From Ligilactobacillus ubinensis (GTDB lineage Bacteria; Bacillota; Bacilli; Lactobacillales; Lactobacillaceae), in NCBI RefSeq assembly GCF_024160875.1, contig NZ_JAIULA010000007.1, positions 41,805 to 105,804 on the forward strand: a stretch of 64,000 bases of DNA, read 5' to 3'. Of this stretch, positions 44,165 through 52,467 are shown piece after piece; within the stretch, counting starts at the first letter, position 1; each line of letters starts with the position of its first letter. A program made the translations under genes and the position numbers. The notes under the pieces are model-generated. The model was not told the origin of the DNA. It made no database searches and saw nothing but the letters and a program-made list of their open reading frames with translations.

Positions 44165-45256
44165 TTAATCTTTATTAAATAAAGCTGCAAGTTTAGCCGC
44201 AACTTTGGGATCGAGTTGATCTCCAACAGAACTAGACTCTACTTGTGCTTCAGCATTAACCCGCTCGGTAACTTGTTCATGTTGTTTGATAATATCAACG
44301 ACAGCTTGTTCTCCAATTTCTATAGGGTTAATAATTAGTTTTCCGCCAGCAGAGTCTGCATGACCGCCACCAGAAAAATATTCAGTCGCAAAAGTTGCAA
44401 CATCAAGTTTGCCATTACTACGAAGAGAGATACTATGATCATCAATAACTAAGGCAGCATCAACAGGAAATTTTTTTAGCAAAGCATGTGCAATTTCTGA
44501 TTTATAATCGCTTGCGTATACAACGCCAAAACTGTTGTCCTTAATTTTAAAGGTAGTTACGGTCCGAAGATGTTTTTGCATATAGCTTTGACGACGACCA
44601 TTTAATGTTTCTATTAATAACATATTTTGTTTACGATAGTTACTCCATCCTATAGTGAAAACATCATTAACAAATTGGTGGGATTTATTAAGTGGATAAA
44701 ACCAAAAAAGCTGATTTAAATCATCTGCAGCTTGGCGTTTTTCGAGGGGAAAATCAGGATCATTTTGCCAATCCCATGTATCATAAGCTCGGATAAGCTC
44801 TACTAATTCTGCAAGATCAGATTTTTTTTGTGGATTTAAACGCGAGAAGTTGGGGTTTTTTTGTAGCCAATCCCAAACCAAACTGGTGGCACTTGGGTTA
44901 ATAGTTGTATTGTTAGGTGAAATACAGTTACTTGCGTAATCCTGGCGTAATTTTTCTTCACTTTCATGATGATCAAAAATTAACCAATGGTTGGCAAAAT
45001 GTTGTTCAAGTTGCTGAAATGAATAATCGCTATCAGGGGTCATATCCATAATAAAAACATCGGTATAACGGGTTATATCAGGTTGTCTGAACCAAGTTGC
45101 TAGTTTAGAATCTAACCGACCAGCTGGACAGGTAGTTAGATCAAAAATTATTCCTTTGAAAAGCTGGTCTTGCACAGCATCAAATAATGCAGGAGCACCA
45201 AAGCCATCTAAATCATTGTGTGAAAATAATTTTATATAACGCGTTTTTTTAGTCAA
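44165..45256 (-). CDS. DHH-family phosphoesterase, NrnB-like
   Basis: A 363-residue protein. FSHNDLDGFGAPALF, FIMDMTPDSD, LIFDHHESEE (the DHH motif) and the C-terminal DHHA1 motif FSGGGHADSAGGKL are in place. Size and architecture fit the NrnB/YngD type that degrades short RNA and cyclic-dinucleotide products (nanoRNA, pApA). Which of these it cleaves cannot be told. Stand-alone gene convergent with trpA. Confidence 0.87.
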   Translation of the reverse strand: MTKKTRYIKLFSHNDLDGFGAPALFDAVQDQLFKGIIFDLTTCPAGRLDSKLATWFRQPDITRYTDVFIMDMTPDSDYSFQQLEQHFANHWLIFDHHESEEKLRQDYASNCISPNNTTINPSATSLVWDWLQKNPNFSRLNPQKKSDLAELVELIRAYDTWDWQNDPDFPLEKRQAADDLNQLFWFYPLNKSHQFVNDVFTIGWSNYRKQNMLLIETLNGRRQSYMQKHLRTVTTFKIKDNSFGVVYASDYKSEIAHALLKKFPVDAALVIDDHSISLRSNGKLDVATFATEYFSGGGHADSAGGKLIINPIEIGEQAVVDIIKQHEQVTERVNAEAQVESSSVGDQLDPKVAAKLAALFNKD

Positions 45257-45367
45257 AAAATCACACTCCCTGTAAAGTTTCTTCTATAATAATAGTATAT
45301 CCTTTTTACAAAGTACATATTTTTAATTAAACTAATAATAGAAGAAGAAAACTTTGAGGTGATGTAA

Positions 45368-45733
45368 TTGTTTGAACAATTTATAAAAAAGATACAGCAC
45401 AGATATTTAAAAGTAGCAGTTAAAACAACAAAAATTCCAGATTTCGTCGAGACTTACCCAGAAAGAAAACATTTTATTTTTACAGGAGTTGTTCAAGGCA
45501 TTGGTTTTCGTTATCAAGCACAGGTTTTAGCACAATGTCTTTTTTTAACAGGCTGGGTAAGAAATTTAAATAATGGACAAGTAGAAATGGAAATTCAAGG
45601 AGCACCTGAAAAAATTTACTTTTTTCTTAGTCGAATGCAAAAAACGGCTCGAATTAAGATAAGTAGAATAGAAACAAATTCTAAAAAAGTTGATTGGAAT
45701 GAGCATAAATTTTCTATTTTAGATACTAGATAA
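45368..45733 (+). CDS. Acylphosphatase with an N-terminal extension
   Basis: A 121-residue protein; the acylphosphatase fold covers about residues 35-121. FIFTGVVQGIGFRYQAQ holds the G-x-V-Q-G-x-x-F-R signature with the phosphate-binding Arg, and GWVRNLNNGQVEMEIQG has the catalytic Asn. The basic N-terminal 30 residues (KKIQHRYLKVAVKTTK) are extra, as classical enzymes have about 90-95 residues. Start TTG 45368 with GAGGTGA ahead. Divergent from the DHH gene. Confidence 0.88.
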   Translation: MFEQFIKKIQHRYLKVAVKTTKIPDFVETYPERKHFIFTGVVQGIGFRYQAQVLAQCLFLTGWVRNLNNGQVEMEIQGAPEKIYFFLSRMQKTARIKISRIETNSKKVDWNEHKFSILDTR

Positions 45734-45792
45734 GGGGAGAAGTCCAGAATATAGGCTAATTATTTTGAAAGCTAGTTAATGTAAATTATCAA

Positions 45793-45857
45793 TTTACATA
45801 ACGTTTACCTTGTTGTTACATATATAAGGACTGTTCTTTACATTAACCCGTTATACT
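45793..45857 (+). promoter_or_regulatory. PhoP-box-like direct repeats and -10 box before pstS
   Basis: TTTACA (45793), TTTACC (45804) and GTTACA (45815) stand exactly 11 bases apart, and another TTTACA at 45837 keeps the phase two turns later. This is the TT(A/T)ACA-N5 pattern bound by PhoP. TATACT at 45852-45857 is a -10 box without a good -35, as expected for an activated promoter. The inverted repeat ATGTAAATT-ATC-AATTTACAT overlaps the first repeat. Confidence 0.65.
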
Positions 45858-45912
45858 AACTTACGTACTCAGGTAGTACAAAAACGTACACAAGTTGCGG
45901 GGGAATAAAAAA

Positions 45913-46812
45913 ATGCATACTATTAAAGAATCATTTCCAAAGACGATCTTAGCCTTTGTAGCATCATGGAGTGTGATGTTGGCAACTGGAGCGATGGTTA
46001 TTAATCATAATCCAGCTACGGTGAATGCAGATACGAAAATAACAGCAGTAGGGTCAACAGCATTACAACCATTGATTGAGCAAGTGGCAACTAAATATCA
46101 GGCAAGTCATTCAGGTGTAACGATCACAGTTCAGGGTGGCGGCTCAGGTACAGGCTTAAGTCAAGTGCAATCAGGTGCAGTAACAATTGGGAACTCCGAT
46201 ATATTTGCTTCTCAACAAACTGGGATTACAGCAAGTAAATTAACAGATCATAAGGTAGCTGTTGTGGGCATGGCACCTGTTGTTAATAAGAAGAGTGGCG
46301 TAAAAAATGTTACAATGGCACAATTAAAGAAAATCTTTACAGGAAAGATTACCAACTGGAAACAAGTTGGTGGCAAAAATCAAAAAATAGTTGTTGTTAA
46401 CCGTGCAGAAGGTAGTGGAACACGAGCTACTTTTGAAAATGCAGTTTTAAAAGGAGCAACAGCTGTTAAATCACAAGAACAAGATTCAAATGGGACAGTT
46501 GAAAAAATTGTTTCAAGTACACCAGGCGCTGTTAGCTACTTAGCATTTTCATATATCAATAAAGCTAAGGTGCAACCATTATCCATTAACCATGTAAAAC
46601 CAACCGATAAAAACGTTACGACTAATAAATGGAAAATTTGGTCTTATGAACATATGTACACACAAAAGAAAACTTCTAAAGAAGCTAAAGCATTTATCAA
46701 ATATGTAAAATCTAAAACTATTCAAAAGAGTTTAGTTAAGAAATTAGGCTATATCAGTATCAGCCAAATGAAAGTTACAAAGAATGAAAATAACAAAGTA
46801 ACGAAGAACTAA
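45913..46812 (+). CDS. pstS: PstS-type phosphate-binding protein
   Basis: A 299-residue secreted substrate-binding protein. A signal peptide covers residues 1-39 (hydrophobic core FVASWSVMLATGAMVI, cleavage near VNA-DT). No lipobox Cys is seen, which is unusual since Gram-positive PstS is normally a lipoprotein. AVGSTALQPLIEQVA, VQGGGSGTGLSQVQSGAV, IGNSDI and NRAEGSGTRATFE are the phosphate-site motifs. No pst transporter genes follow. Start ATG 45913 behind GGGGGA. PhoP-box-like repeats upstream support phosphate control. Confidence 0.9.
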   Translation: MHTIKESFPKTILAFVASWSVMLATGAMVINHNPATVNADTKITAVGSTALQPLIEQVATKYQASHSGVTITVQGGGSGTGLSQVQSGAVTIGNSDIFASQQTGITASKLTDHKVAVVGMAPVVNKKSGVKNVTMAQLKKIFTGKITNWKQVGGKNQKIVVVNRAEGSGTRATFENAVLKGATAVKSQEQDSNGTVEKIVSSTPGAVSYLAFSYINKAKVQPLSINHVKPTDKNVTTNKWKIWSYEHMYTQKKTSKEAKAFIKYVKSKTIQKSLVKKLGYISISQMKVTKNENNKVTKN

Positions 46813-46835
46813 ATGTAATCTGGTGGGTGGTGGGA

Positions 46836-46904
46836 GTACGTACCAAAACCTCTAGTGAATCCTTTCCTACTACAATTATTCACTAGTAATACCCCGGTAC
46901 GTGA
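46836..46904. repeat. Nested inverted repeats after pstS
   Basis: Outer arms ACGTACC (46838-46844) and GGTACGT (46896-46902) enclose inner arms CTAGTGAAT (46852-46860) and ATTCACTAG (46878-46886). No T-run follows. ACGTAC also occurs twice in the pstS leader (45863 and 45884). Confidence 0.55.
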
Positions 46905-46925
46905 ATAAGATCTAATATTTGGAAG

Positions 46926-46961
46926 CAGGTAATTGAGAATCTCTCAAAAGCCTGTTTTTTT
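46926..46961 (+). terminator. Terminator of pstS
   Basis: CAGG..TTGAGA (46926-46938) pairs with TCTCAA..CCTG (46942-46954), followed by TTTTTTT. Confidence 0.8.
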
Positions 46962-46999
46962 GGTATACTTAATAGAAAATACAGAAAAGAGATATTTTT

Positions 47000-47707
47000 A
47001 TGAAATATCAAAAATACCTTAGTAAATTAGATAATCAGCAAAAAAAATATGCAAAAATACCCCAAGTTAATCACAAAGTTGATGCTGTTAAAGAAACTGT
47101 AATCGCACTTAGTAATAAGCAAATACCAGTGCAAGAATTACCACAATTGTCATTTACACAAGAAGAATTATTTGAACATCCGGAATTATTTGAGGTTGAA
47201 GATTTATTATTAGATTTGCGACAAGTAGTAATTGAAAATTTTGGTGTTTGGCATATTTTTTCAACAAGATGGTTAGCAGATTTACGTGATTTTTTGGGAA
47301 ATACAAAAACATTAGAATTGATGGCTGGAAATGCAATTATAAGTGCGAATTTAAATAACACATATGCGACAGACAATTTTTTGTGGCAAGGTCAAGATAT
47401 TGAGGTGCCTTCTCCTTGGACAAATGTAGAGAGATTAGATGCAATGCAAGCAATACAAAAATATTATCTACAGGTTCAAAATATTATAATGGCATGGGCA
47501 CCTGATAATAACCAGAATGACTGGGAAGTTTTAAGTTGGTTAAGAAAAGTAAATTGGCAGGGGAATTTTATTCTAATCGGCGAGAAGAATGGAGCAACGA
47601 ATTCAGAACTTTTTTGGGAAAAGGTGAAACTAGAAGAACCAATTAAACTAAACAAGCATCATAAAGAATTTGATTTTATTAAAGATAAGGTCTATTTTGT
47701 TAAATAG
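47000..47707 (+). CDS. SAM-dependent methyltransferase-like protein
   Basis: A 235-residue soluble protein. TKTLELMAGNAIISANL (about 114-130) looks like the glycine-rich motif I of class I methyltransferases, weakened to A-G-N-A. NIIMAWAPDNNQNDWEVLSWL and NFILIGEKNGATNS fit the following strands. The target is unknown. The first 90 residues are helical and charged (FTQEELFEHPELFEVEDLLLDLRQVVIENFG). Single gene between pstS and an APC permease. A catalytically inactive relative is possible. Confidence 0.6.
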   Translation: MKYQKYLSKLDNQQKKYAKIPQVNHKVDAVKETVIALSNKQIPVQELPQLSFTQEELFEHPELFEVEDLLLDLRQVVIENFGVWHIFSTRWLADLRDFLGNTKTLELMAGNAIISANLNNTYATDNFLWQGQDIEVPSPWTNVERLDAMQAIQKYYLQVQNIIMAWAPDNNQNDWEVLSWLRKVNWQGNFILIGEKNGATNSELFWEKVKLEEPIKLNKHHKEFDFIKDKVYFVK

Positions 47708-47785
47708 TTTCTAATTATATTTTAGTTTATATGTTATAATTAAATTTAAATTCTTTTTAATTTATGATGTGAGGTTTTTAACGTA

Positions 47786-49384
47786 ATGCAGATTAAAAGA
47801 CACAAAATTAGTTTGTTTTCTGCTGTGATGTTGGCATTAGGCTCGTTAATTGGATCAGGATGGTTATTTGGTGCAGGCGAGGCAGCACGTGTGGCTGGGC
47901 CTGCAGCTATTATTTCTTGGGTTTTGGGTGCAATTATTATTATGATTATTGCATTTAATTATGTAGAATTAGGAACGATGTTTCCTGAAAGTGGTGGAAT
48001 GAGTCGTTATGCCCAGTATAGTCATGGACCTTTGTTAGGTTTTATAGCGGCTTGGGCAAATTGGATTTCTTTAATCACACTTGTGCCAATTGAAGCAGTT
48101 GCATCAGTCGAATATATGAGTACGTGGCCATGGGAGTGGGCAAATTGGACAAAAAGTTTTATGCATAATGGGAGTGTATCTGGATTAGGTATTGTTGTTG
48201 TTGTCGGATTTATGCTTTTTTTTACGCTTTTAAATTTTTGGTCAGTAAAAATTTTAACGCGATTTACTAGTTTAATTTCTTTCTTTAAAATTGGAATGCC
48301 AACTTTAACAATAATTATGCTACTATGCAGTGGATTTCATACAGGAAATTTTGGCAATTCTTGGCATTCATTTGCACCATATGGATTACGAGCTGTTTTT
48401 GAAGCAACAACAGTTTCAGGAATTATTTTTTCTTATGATGCTTTTCAAACGATTATCAACATGGGTGGTGAGGTAGAAAAACCACATAAGAATATTGCTC
48501 GAGGCATTGCTATTTCACTAACAATTACAGCGATAATTTACATATTGTTACAAGTTGCATTTATAGGAGCAGTGAAACCATCTTTATTAAATCATGGATG
48601 GCAAGGTGTTAATTTTTCATCTCCATTTGCAGATTTAGCCATTTTAGTAGGGCTTAATTGGTTATCGGTTCTATTGTATATAGATGCCTTTGTTTCACCT
48701 TTTGGTACCGGAGTGGCATTTGTTGCTACTGCAGCAAGAACATTGGCATCAATGACTAAAAACGGTCACGTTCCTACTTGGCTAGGACGCTTAGAAAGAC
48801 GCTATATGGTACCACGATTTGCATTAATAGCTGATTTTATTTTATCAGTAATATTAGTTTTATTTTTTAGAAATTGGAGTACATTAGCCAGTGTAATTTC
48901 CGCTTCAACGTTAATCGCATATTTAACAGGACCTGTTACAGCTTTTTCATTAAGAAAATTACGTCCAAATTTCAAAAGACCAGTAAAATCAAAATTGCTT
49001 CCGGTACTAGCACCAACTTCGTTTGTACTAACTAGTTTAGCAATATATTGGGCAATGTGGCCTACGACAATTGAAGTAATTTTTGTTATTGCTTTGGGAT
49101 TGCCAATTTATTTTTACTATGAATGGCGTTATGGTATAAAAAATTGGAAGGATCAAGTGAAAGGTTCACTATGGATGATAGTCTATTTGATTTTTATTTC
49201 GACTATGTCTTATATTGGAAGCACAAGTTTTGGTGGTAAAAACATTTTACCGTATCCAACTGATTTTATTATTATTATTGTGGTATCATTACTTTTTTAT
49301 AGATGGGCAATAAAAAGTAGTATCGAAGGGCCTGATCTTAAGGCCGCTAAAGAAGTTAATGATACAGTAGAATTGCCAGATTAA
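47786..49384 (+). CDS. APC-family amino acid permease, YveA-like
   Basis: A 532-residue transporter with about 12-14 membrane segments. ISLFSAVMLALGSLIGSGWLFGAGEAARVAGPAAIISWVLGAIIIM has the G-S-x-I-G-S-G motif of TM1; MFPESGGMSRYAQYSHGPLLGFIAAWANWIS and MGGEVEKPHKNIARGI follow. The pattern resembles the B. subtilis aspartate:proton symporter YveA, so an acidic amino acid is plausible. The substrate is inferred. Monocistronic with its own terminator. Confidence 0.85.
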   Translation: MQIKRHKISLFSAVMLALGSLIGSGWLFGAGEAARVAGPAAIISWVLGAIIIMIIAFNYVELGTMFPESGGMSRYAQYSHGPLLGFIAAWANWISLITLVPIEAVASVEYMSTWPWEWANWTKSFMHNGSVSGLGIVVVVGFMLFFTLLNFWSVKILTRFTSLISFFKIGMPTLTIIMLLCSGFHTGNFGNSWHSFAPYGLRAVFEATTVSGIIFSYDAFQTIINMGGEVEKPHKNIARGIAISLTITAIIYILLQVAFIGAVKPSLLNHGWQGVNFSSPFADLAILVGLNWLSVLLYIDAFVSPFGTGVAFVATAARTLASMTKNGHVPTWLGRLERRYMVPRFALIADFILSVILVLFFRNWSTLASVISASTLIAYLTGPVTAFSLRKLRPNFKRPVKSKLLPVLAPTSFVLTSLAIYWAMWPTTIEVIFVIALGLPIYFYYEWRYGIKNWKDQVKGSLWMIVYLIFISTMSYIGSTSFGGKNILPYPTDFIIIIVVSLLFYRWAIKSSIEGPDLKAAKEVNDTVELPD

Positions 49385-49408
49385 TATGAAAAAATGTTAA
49401 TGAAAAAA

Positions 49409-49455
49409 AAGAGTTCAGGTTCAATGACGTATGTGACATTGAGTTTGAACTCTTT
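49409..49455 (+). terminator. Terminator after the YveA-like permease
   Basis: AAGAGTTCAGGTTCAATG (49409-49426) pairs with CATTGAGTTTGAACTCTT (49437-49454), with two mismatches. Confidence 0.75.
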
Positions 49456-49508
49456 ACTATTGCAAACATTAATTGCTTAAATACATAGCGCTTAGTCTTG
49501 TTAGTGGA

Positions 49509-49883
49509 TTATTTTTCTTTTTTAAGTAAATCTCTGATTTCGGTTAATAGTTCAACTTCAATTGCTACATTATCTACAGTTGGTTCTTTTTCTTTCTTTG
49601 GAATGGCTTTATTAACAGCTTTAACAATTAAGAAAACAACAAAAGCGATAATCAAAAAATTGATAATGGCATTAATAAAACTGCCAACTTTAAAGGAAGC
49701 TCCCCCGACTTTGATAATAAAGTCAGAAAAATCAATACTACCTAAGAATAAACCAATTAATGGATTAATTATGTAATTAACTAATGCTGTAACAATCGAT
49801 GTAAAAGCTCCCCCAATAATAACACCAACAGCTAAGTCTAGCACATTTCCCCTAGCAATAAATTCCTTAAACTCTTTTAACAT
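49509..49883 (-). CDS. mscL: Large-conductance mechanosensitive channel
   Basis: A 124-residue channel. LKEFKEFIARGNVLDLAVGVIIGGAFTSIVTALVNYIINPLIG is the N-terminal helix and pore helix; the second helix FLIIAFVVFLIVKAVNK and a C-terminal helix (ELLTEIRDLLKK) follow. It releases solutes on hypo-osmotic shock. Size is normal. Single gene. Confidence 0.97.
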   Translation of the reverse strand: MLKEFKEFIARGNVLDLAVGVIIGGAFTSIVTALVNYIINPLIGLFLGSIDFSDFIIKVGGASFKVGSFINAIINFLIIAFVVFLIVKAVNKAIPKKEKEPTVDNVAIEVELLTEIRDLLKKEK

Positions 49884-50041
49884 TCAATACCCTCGCTTTC
49901 AACTTAATGAACAATATAAATTTGTCTAAATATTTTCATGTATTAGTATAGCATTAAATGTTGCAGACAATAAAGTATAAAACCCTAAAAGATGCACATT
50001 TTTTTATGATTTAAGCTAAAATATAATAAGGGAGTGAAAAA

Positions 50042-50746
50042 ATGGAAAAAGAAAAGATGGTGCAAAAAAGAAAAGCAATTATTAGAGTGCTTATTATAGT
50101 AGATGTAATGCTTATTATTATAGTAGCAAGTATTCTTATAAAGGATTATTATCCAGAATTAATAAGATTACTAGATAAAAGAAAAGATACCCAGTTGTTA
50201 ACTGCAACTTTTCGTAATCATGGTCCAAGAGATATATTTTTATTAATTTTACTCACAAGTTTGATGGGGGCAATCCCGGGAATATCCAATTCAATTTTTT
50301 GTGTGTTTAATGGCATATTATTTGGATCATGGCTAGGGTTTATCATGAATGTTGTGGCCAACAGCCTGGGCAATATAATTATTGCATTTGTGATTAAAAA
50401 AGTTAATTTGAAAAATAAAACAGCTAAATTGGGGAATGTTATTCAAGATTTATCTCGTTTTAATAATAAAACAATAGGTCTTACATTGGGATACATGATT
50501 CCGATAATTCCTTCGTTTTTGGTTAATTATGCAGCATTAAAACTAAATATAAATTCTAGAAAGAGAATTTTTTCTACTATTATAGGAGTAATTCCTGCCT
50601 CCTTTTTATATGCATTTGGAGGTGACTTTATTTTTAAAGGTAAAAGTCAAAATGCAGTGATTGTAATAAGTTGCGTAATGGTTCTAGCTCTTTTGTACTA
50701 TTTTATATACAGAAAACATAAGCAACATGAGCAATTAACCCGATGA
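50042..50746 (+). CDS. TVP38/TMEM64-type (VTT domain) membrane protein
   Basis: A 234-residue protein with about six membrane segments. The central domain (LTSLMGAIPGISNSIFCVFNGILFGSWLGFIMNVVANSLGNIIIAFVIKK and LGYMIPIIPSFLVNYAALKLNINSRKRIFSTIIGVIPASFLYAFGGDFIF) is the VTT/DedA-like fold with its re-entrant loops and conserved prolines. Relatives are lipid scramblases or flippases; the role here is unknown. GGGAGTG before ATG. Confidence 0.85.
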   Translation: MEKEKMVQKRKAIIRVLIIVDVMLIIIVASILIKDYYPELIRLLDKRKDTQLLTATFRNHGPRDIFLLILLTSLMGAIPGISNSIFCVFNGILFGSWLGFIMNVVANSLGNIIIAFVIKKVNLKNKTAKLGNVIQDLSRFNNKTIGLTLGYMIPIIPSFLVNYAALKLNINSRKRIFSTIIGVIPASFLYAFGGDFIFKGKSQNAVIVISCVMVLALLYYFIYRKHKQHEQLTR

Positions 50747-51231
50747 ATTAGGCTAGAGAAAAGAGAGAGTAGAGTTCTTTGAAATTTGTACCAATCAATT
50801 CTGAGCAAAATTACTAAATGACAGAACTTTTACAAAAAGAGGATATTTAGATGTAAAATAGCCTAAATTCGAGTTTTTAATACAAAAAAAGAAAAAAATA
50901 TTTTTTTTTGAGTTTTTTTTGAATTTATTTTGCCTAAATAACTACTATTTTTGTCATAAACTGTTTTTTTTAGCAGAAGTTGTTATAACAGCTTTTATAA
51001 GCTATAAATAAAAAATTATAAAAATTAATTATTACTCAATATTACAAAAAAACTAAAATATTACAAAAAACGACTGTTTAGTAATGTTACTGGTATTCTC
51101 TTGTTACATAAAGACCGTATACTAATTACTGTTAGCTCGTAGGAAACGGGCATTAAAAACTAGACGTTTTCCGAATAGTAAGAGAAAACATAATCTAAAG
51201 TATATAGAATTTTACAGGAGTGAATAACAAT
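50747..51231 (+). promoter_or_regulatory. Long AT-rich leader of the LysM protein
   Basis: A gene-free 485-base stretch. It has A/T homopolymers (50879-50935), a direct repeat ATTACAAAAAA (51041 and 51060) and two GTTAC words (51086 and 51103). A -10 box TATACT (51118-51123) has no clear -35. GGAAACG (51142-51148) and CGTTTTCC (51165-51172) can form a hairpin in the leader RNA, which is about 100 bases long. Confidence 0.5.
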
Positions 51232-51909
51232 ATGAAATTAAGTAAATTATTATTATCAGCTACAGCAGCCGCAGGTTTTATGGCAGCATCAGCAGTCGCA
51301 GCTAACGCTGATACTGTAACAGTTAAATCAGGTGATACTGTTTCAGAAATTGCTACAGAATATAATACTACAGTTGATTCAATTCGTAGTTTGAATGGTT
51401 TATCAAATGTTAACTTGATTTATGTTGGTAATGAATTAAAAGTTAATACAAATAATGAATCTACAGCAACATCAACTGCAACAAGCACAGCAACATCAAC
51501 AGTAGCAAGTACAGCAACATCAACAGTTGCTTCAACTAGTGCAGCTTCTTCAACAGTAGCAAGTTCAGCAGCCACAGCAAGTTCAGTTAGTTCAACTGCA
51601 AGTACAGCTTCGGTTAGTTCAACAGCTACAACAACATCAACTGCAACAAGTACAGTAGCTGCATCAAGTTCTGCAAGTACATCTACAACAGAAGCAGCTG
51701 CTGAAGCATTTATTGTTTCAAAAGAATCAGGTGGTTCATATACAGCATCAAATGGTAATTATTATGGTAAATACCAATTATCAAAATCAATGTTGAATGG
51801 TGATTATTCAGCAGCTAACCAAGATAAAGTTGCTAATGCATATGTTACAGCACGTTATGGCTCATGGGCAGCAGCTAAGGCATTCTGGGTAGCTAACGGC
51901 TGGTACTAG
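51232..51909 (+). CDS. Secreted LysM protein with transglycosylase-like (Apf-type) C-terminus
   Basis: A 225-residue extracellular protein. Signal peptide 1-26 (LLLSATAAAGFMAASAVAANA, cleavage before DT). LysM domain 27-72 (VKSGDTVSEIATEYNTTVDSIRSLNGL) binds peptidoglycan. A Ser/Thr/Ala-rich linker fills about 76-153. The C-terminal domain (VSKESGGSYTASNGNYYGKYQLSKSML, AKAFWVANGWY) resembles resuscitation/Apf-type lytic transglycosylases, with Glu in KESGG as the possible catalytic residue. Start ATG 51232 with AGGAGTGA. Likely a wall hydrolase or aggregation-promoting factor. Confidence 0.9.
   Translation: MKLSKLLLSATAAAGFMAASAVAANADTVTVKSGDTVSEIATEYNTTVDSIRSLNGLSNVNLIYVGNELKVNTNNESTATSTATSTATSTVASTATSTVASTSAASSTVASSAATASSVSSTASTASVSSTATTTSTATSTVAASSSASTSTTEAAAEAFIVSKESGGSYTASNGNYYGKYQLSKSMLNGDYSAANQDKVANAYVTARYGSWAAAKAFWVANGWY
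51461..51690 (+). repeat. Low-complexity Ser/Thr/Ala codon repeats in the LysM gene
   Basis: Tandem, imperfect copies of GCAACATCAACAG, GCAAGTACA and TTCAACA-like units encode the linker. Such DNA can change in copy number by slippage, giving linkers of variable length. Confidence 0.7.
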
Positions 51910-51931
51910 AATAAAATTTAATATAATTTTG

Positions 51932-51957
51932 AAAAGTCGAATATTTTCGGCTTTTTT
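51932..51957 (+). terminator. Terminator after the LysM gene
   Basis: AAAAGTCGA (51932-51940) pairs with TCGGCTTTT (51947-51955) and runs into TTTTTT. Confidence 0.75.
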
Positions 51958-52075
51958 AATTTGGAAAGATTTCTTAATAATTTTTCAAATAAAAATTTCT
52001 GAACGATTTTATGTATACTTTATCTGAAGCAAGCATTATAATCAGTAATGTATTGATAAAGATGAGGTGATGACG

Positions 52076-52258
52076 GTGCGGGTTTCAAAAACGTTAATCA
52101 TCATGTTGCTTTTTGTTGTTGGGGTTTTGATGATTTATGGAGCTTTAACCATGAAAGCGCGAGATACTTGGTTAACACGCATTTTGATAATATTATTAGG
52201 ATTAGCCTGTGTAGGTAGTAGTGGCTATTTATTATTGCATATTTTTATTTTAAAATAA
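52076..52258 (+). CDS. Small two-helix membrane protein
   Basis: A 60-residue protein with hydrophobic segments at about 6-22 (TLIIMLLFVVGVLMIYG) and 35-57 (TRILIILLGLACVGSSGYLLLHIFIL), joined by KARDTW. Start GTG 52076 follows GAGGTGA by 5 bases; an ATG at 52070 is too close to that site. Not recognised. Confidence 0.6.
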   Translation: MRVSKTLIIMLLFVVGVLMIYGALTMKARDTWLTRILIILLGLACVGSSGYLLLHIFILK

Positions 52259-52298
52259 GTTAAAATTAAGAGTGAATCAATATATTTATAATGTATTC

Positions 52299-52345
52299 AA
52301 AAGAGTATTTTTGATGATTAAGGGTATATTTGATACGCTTTTTTA
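52299..52345 (+). terminator. Weak terminator after the small membrane protein
   Basis: AAAAGAGTAT (52299-52308) pairs with ATACGCTTTT (52333-52342), with one mismatch, and runs into TTTTTT. Confidence 0.5.
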
Positions 52346-52467
52346 TTTTTGTCTCTATAAAACGCTTTCTTATATCGATTAAATTTGATAAGATAAGGAT
52401 GAAATATTAAGTTTTATTTTTAATAAAACTGTATCCGGTGTTATTTTAGAGTTAAGAGGTGTTTAAG

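Noticed and set aside
46836..46904. Inverted repeats as ends of an insertion sequence
   Set aside because: The enclosed DNA is only about 70 bases, and no transposase or target duplication is seen.
47071..47376. Open frame on the minus strand (101 codons) inside the methyltransferase-like gene
   Set aside because: It has no ribosome site or family similarity, and the plus-strand gene explains the region.
50879..50935. A/T homopolymer block as a replication origin or DNA-unwinding element
   Set aside because: No DnaA-box cluster or replication gene is nearby; the block looks like ordinary AT-rich leader DNA.
51461..51690. Short repeats as a CRISPR array
   Set aside because: The units are imperfect, lack spacers of constant size and lie in frame inside a secreted-protein gene.
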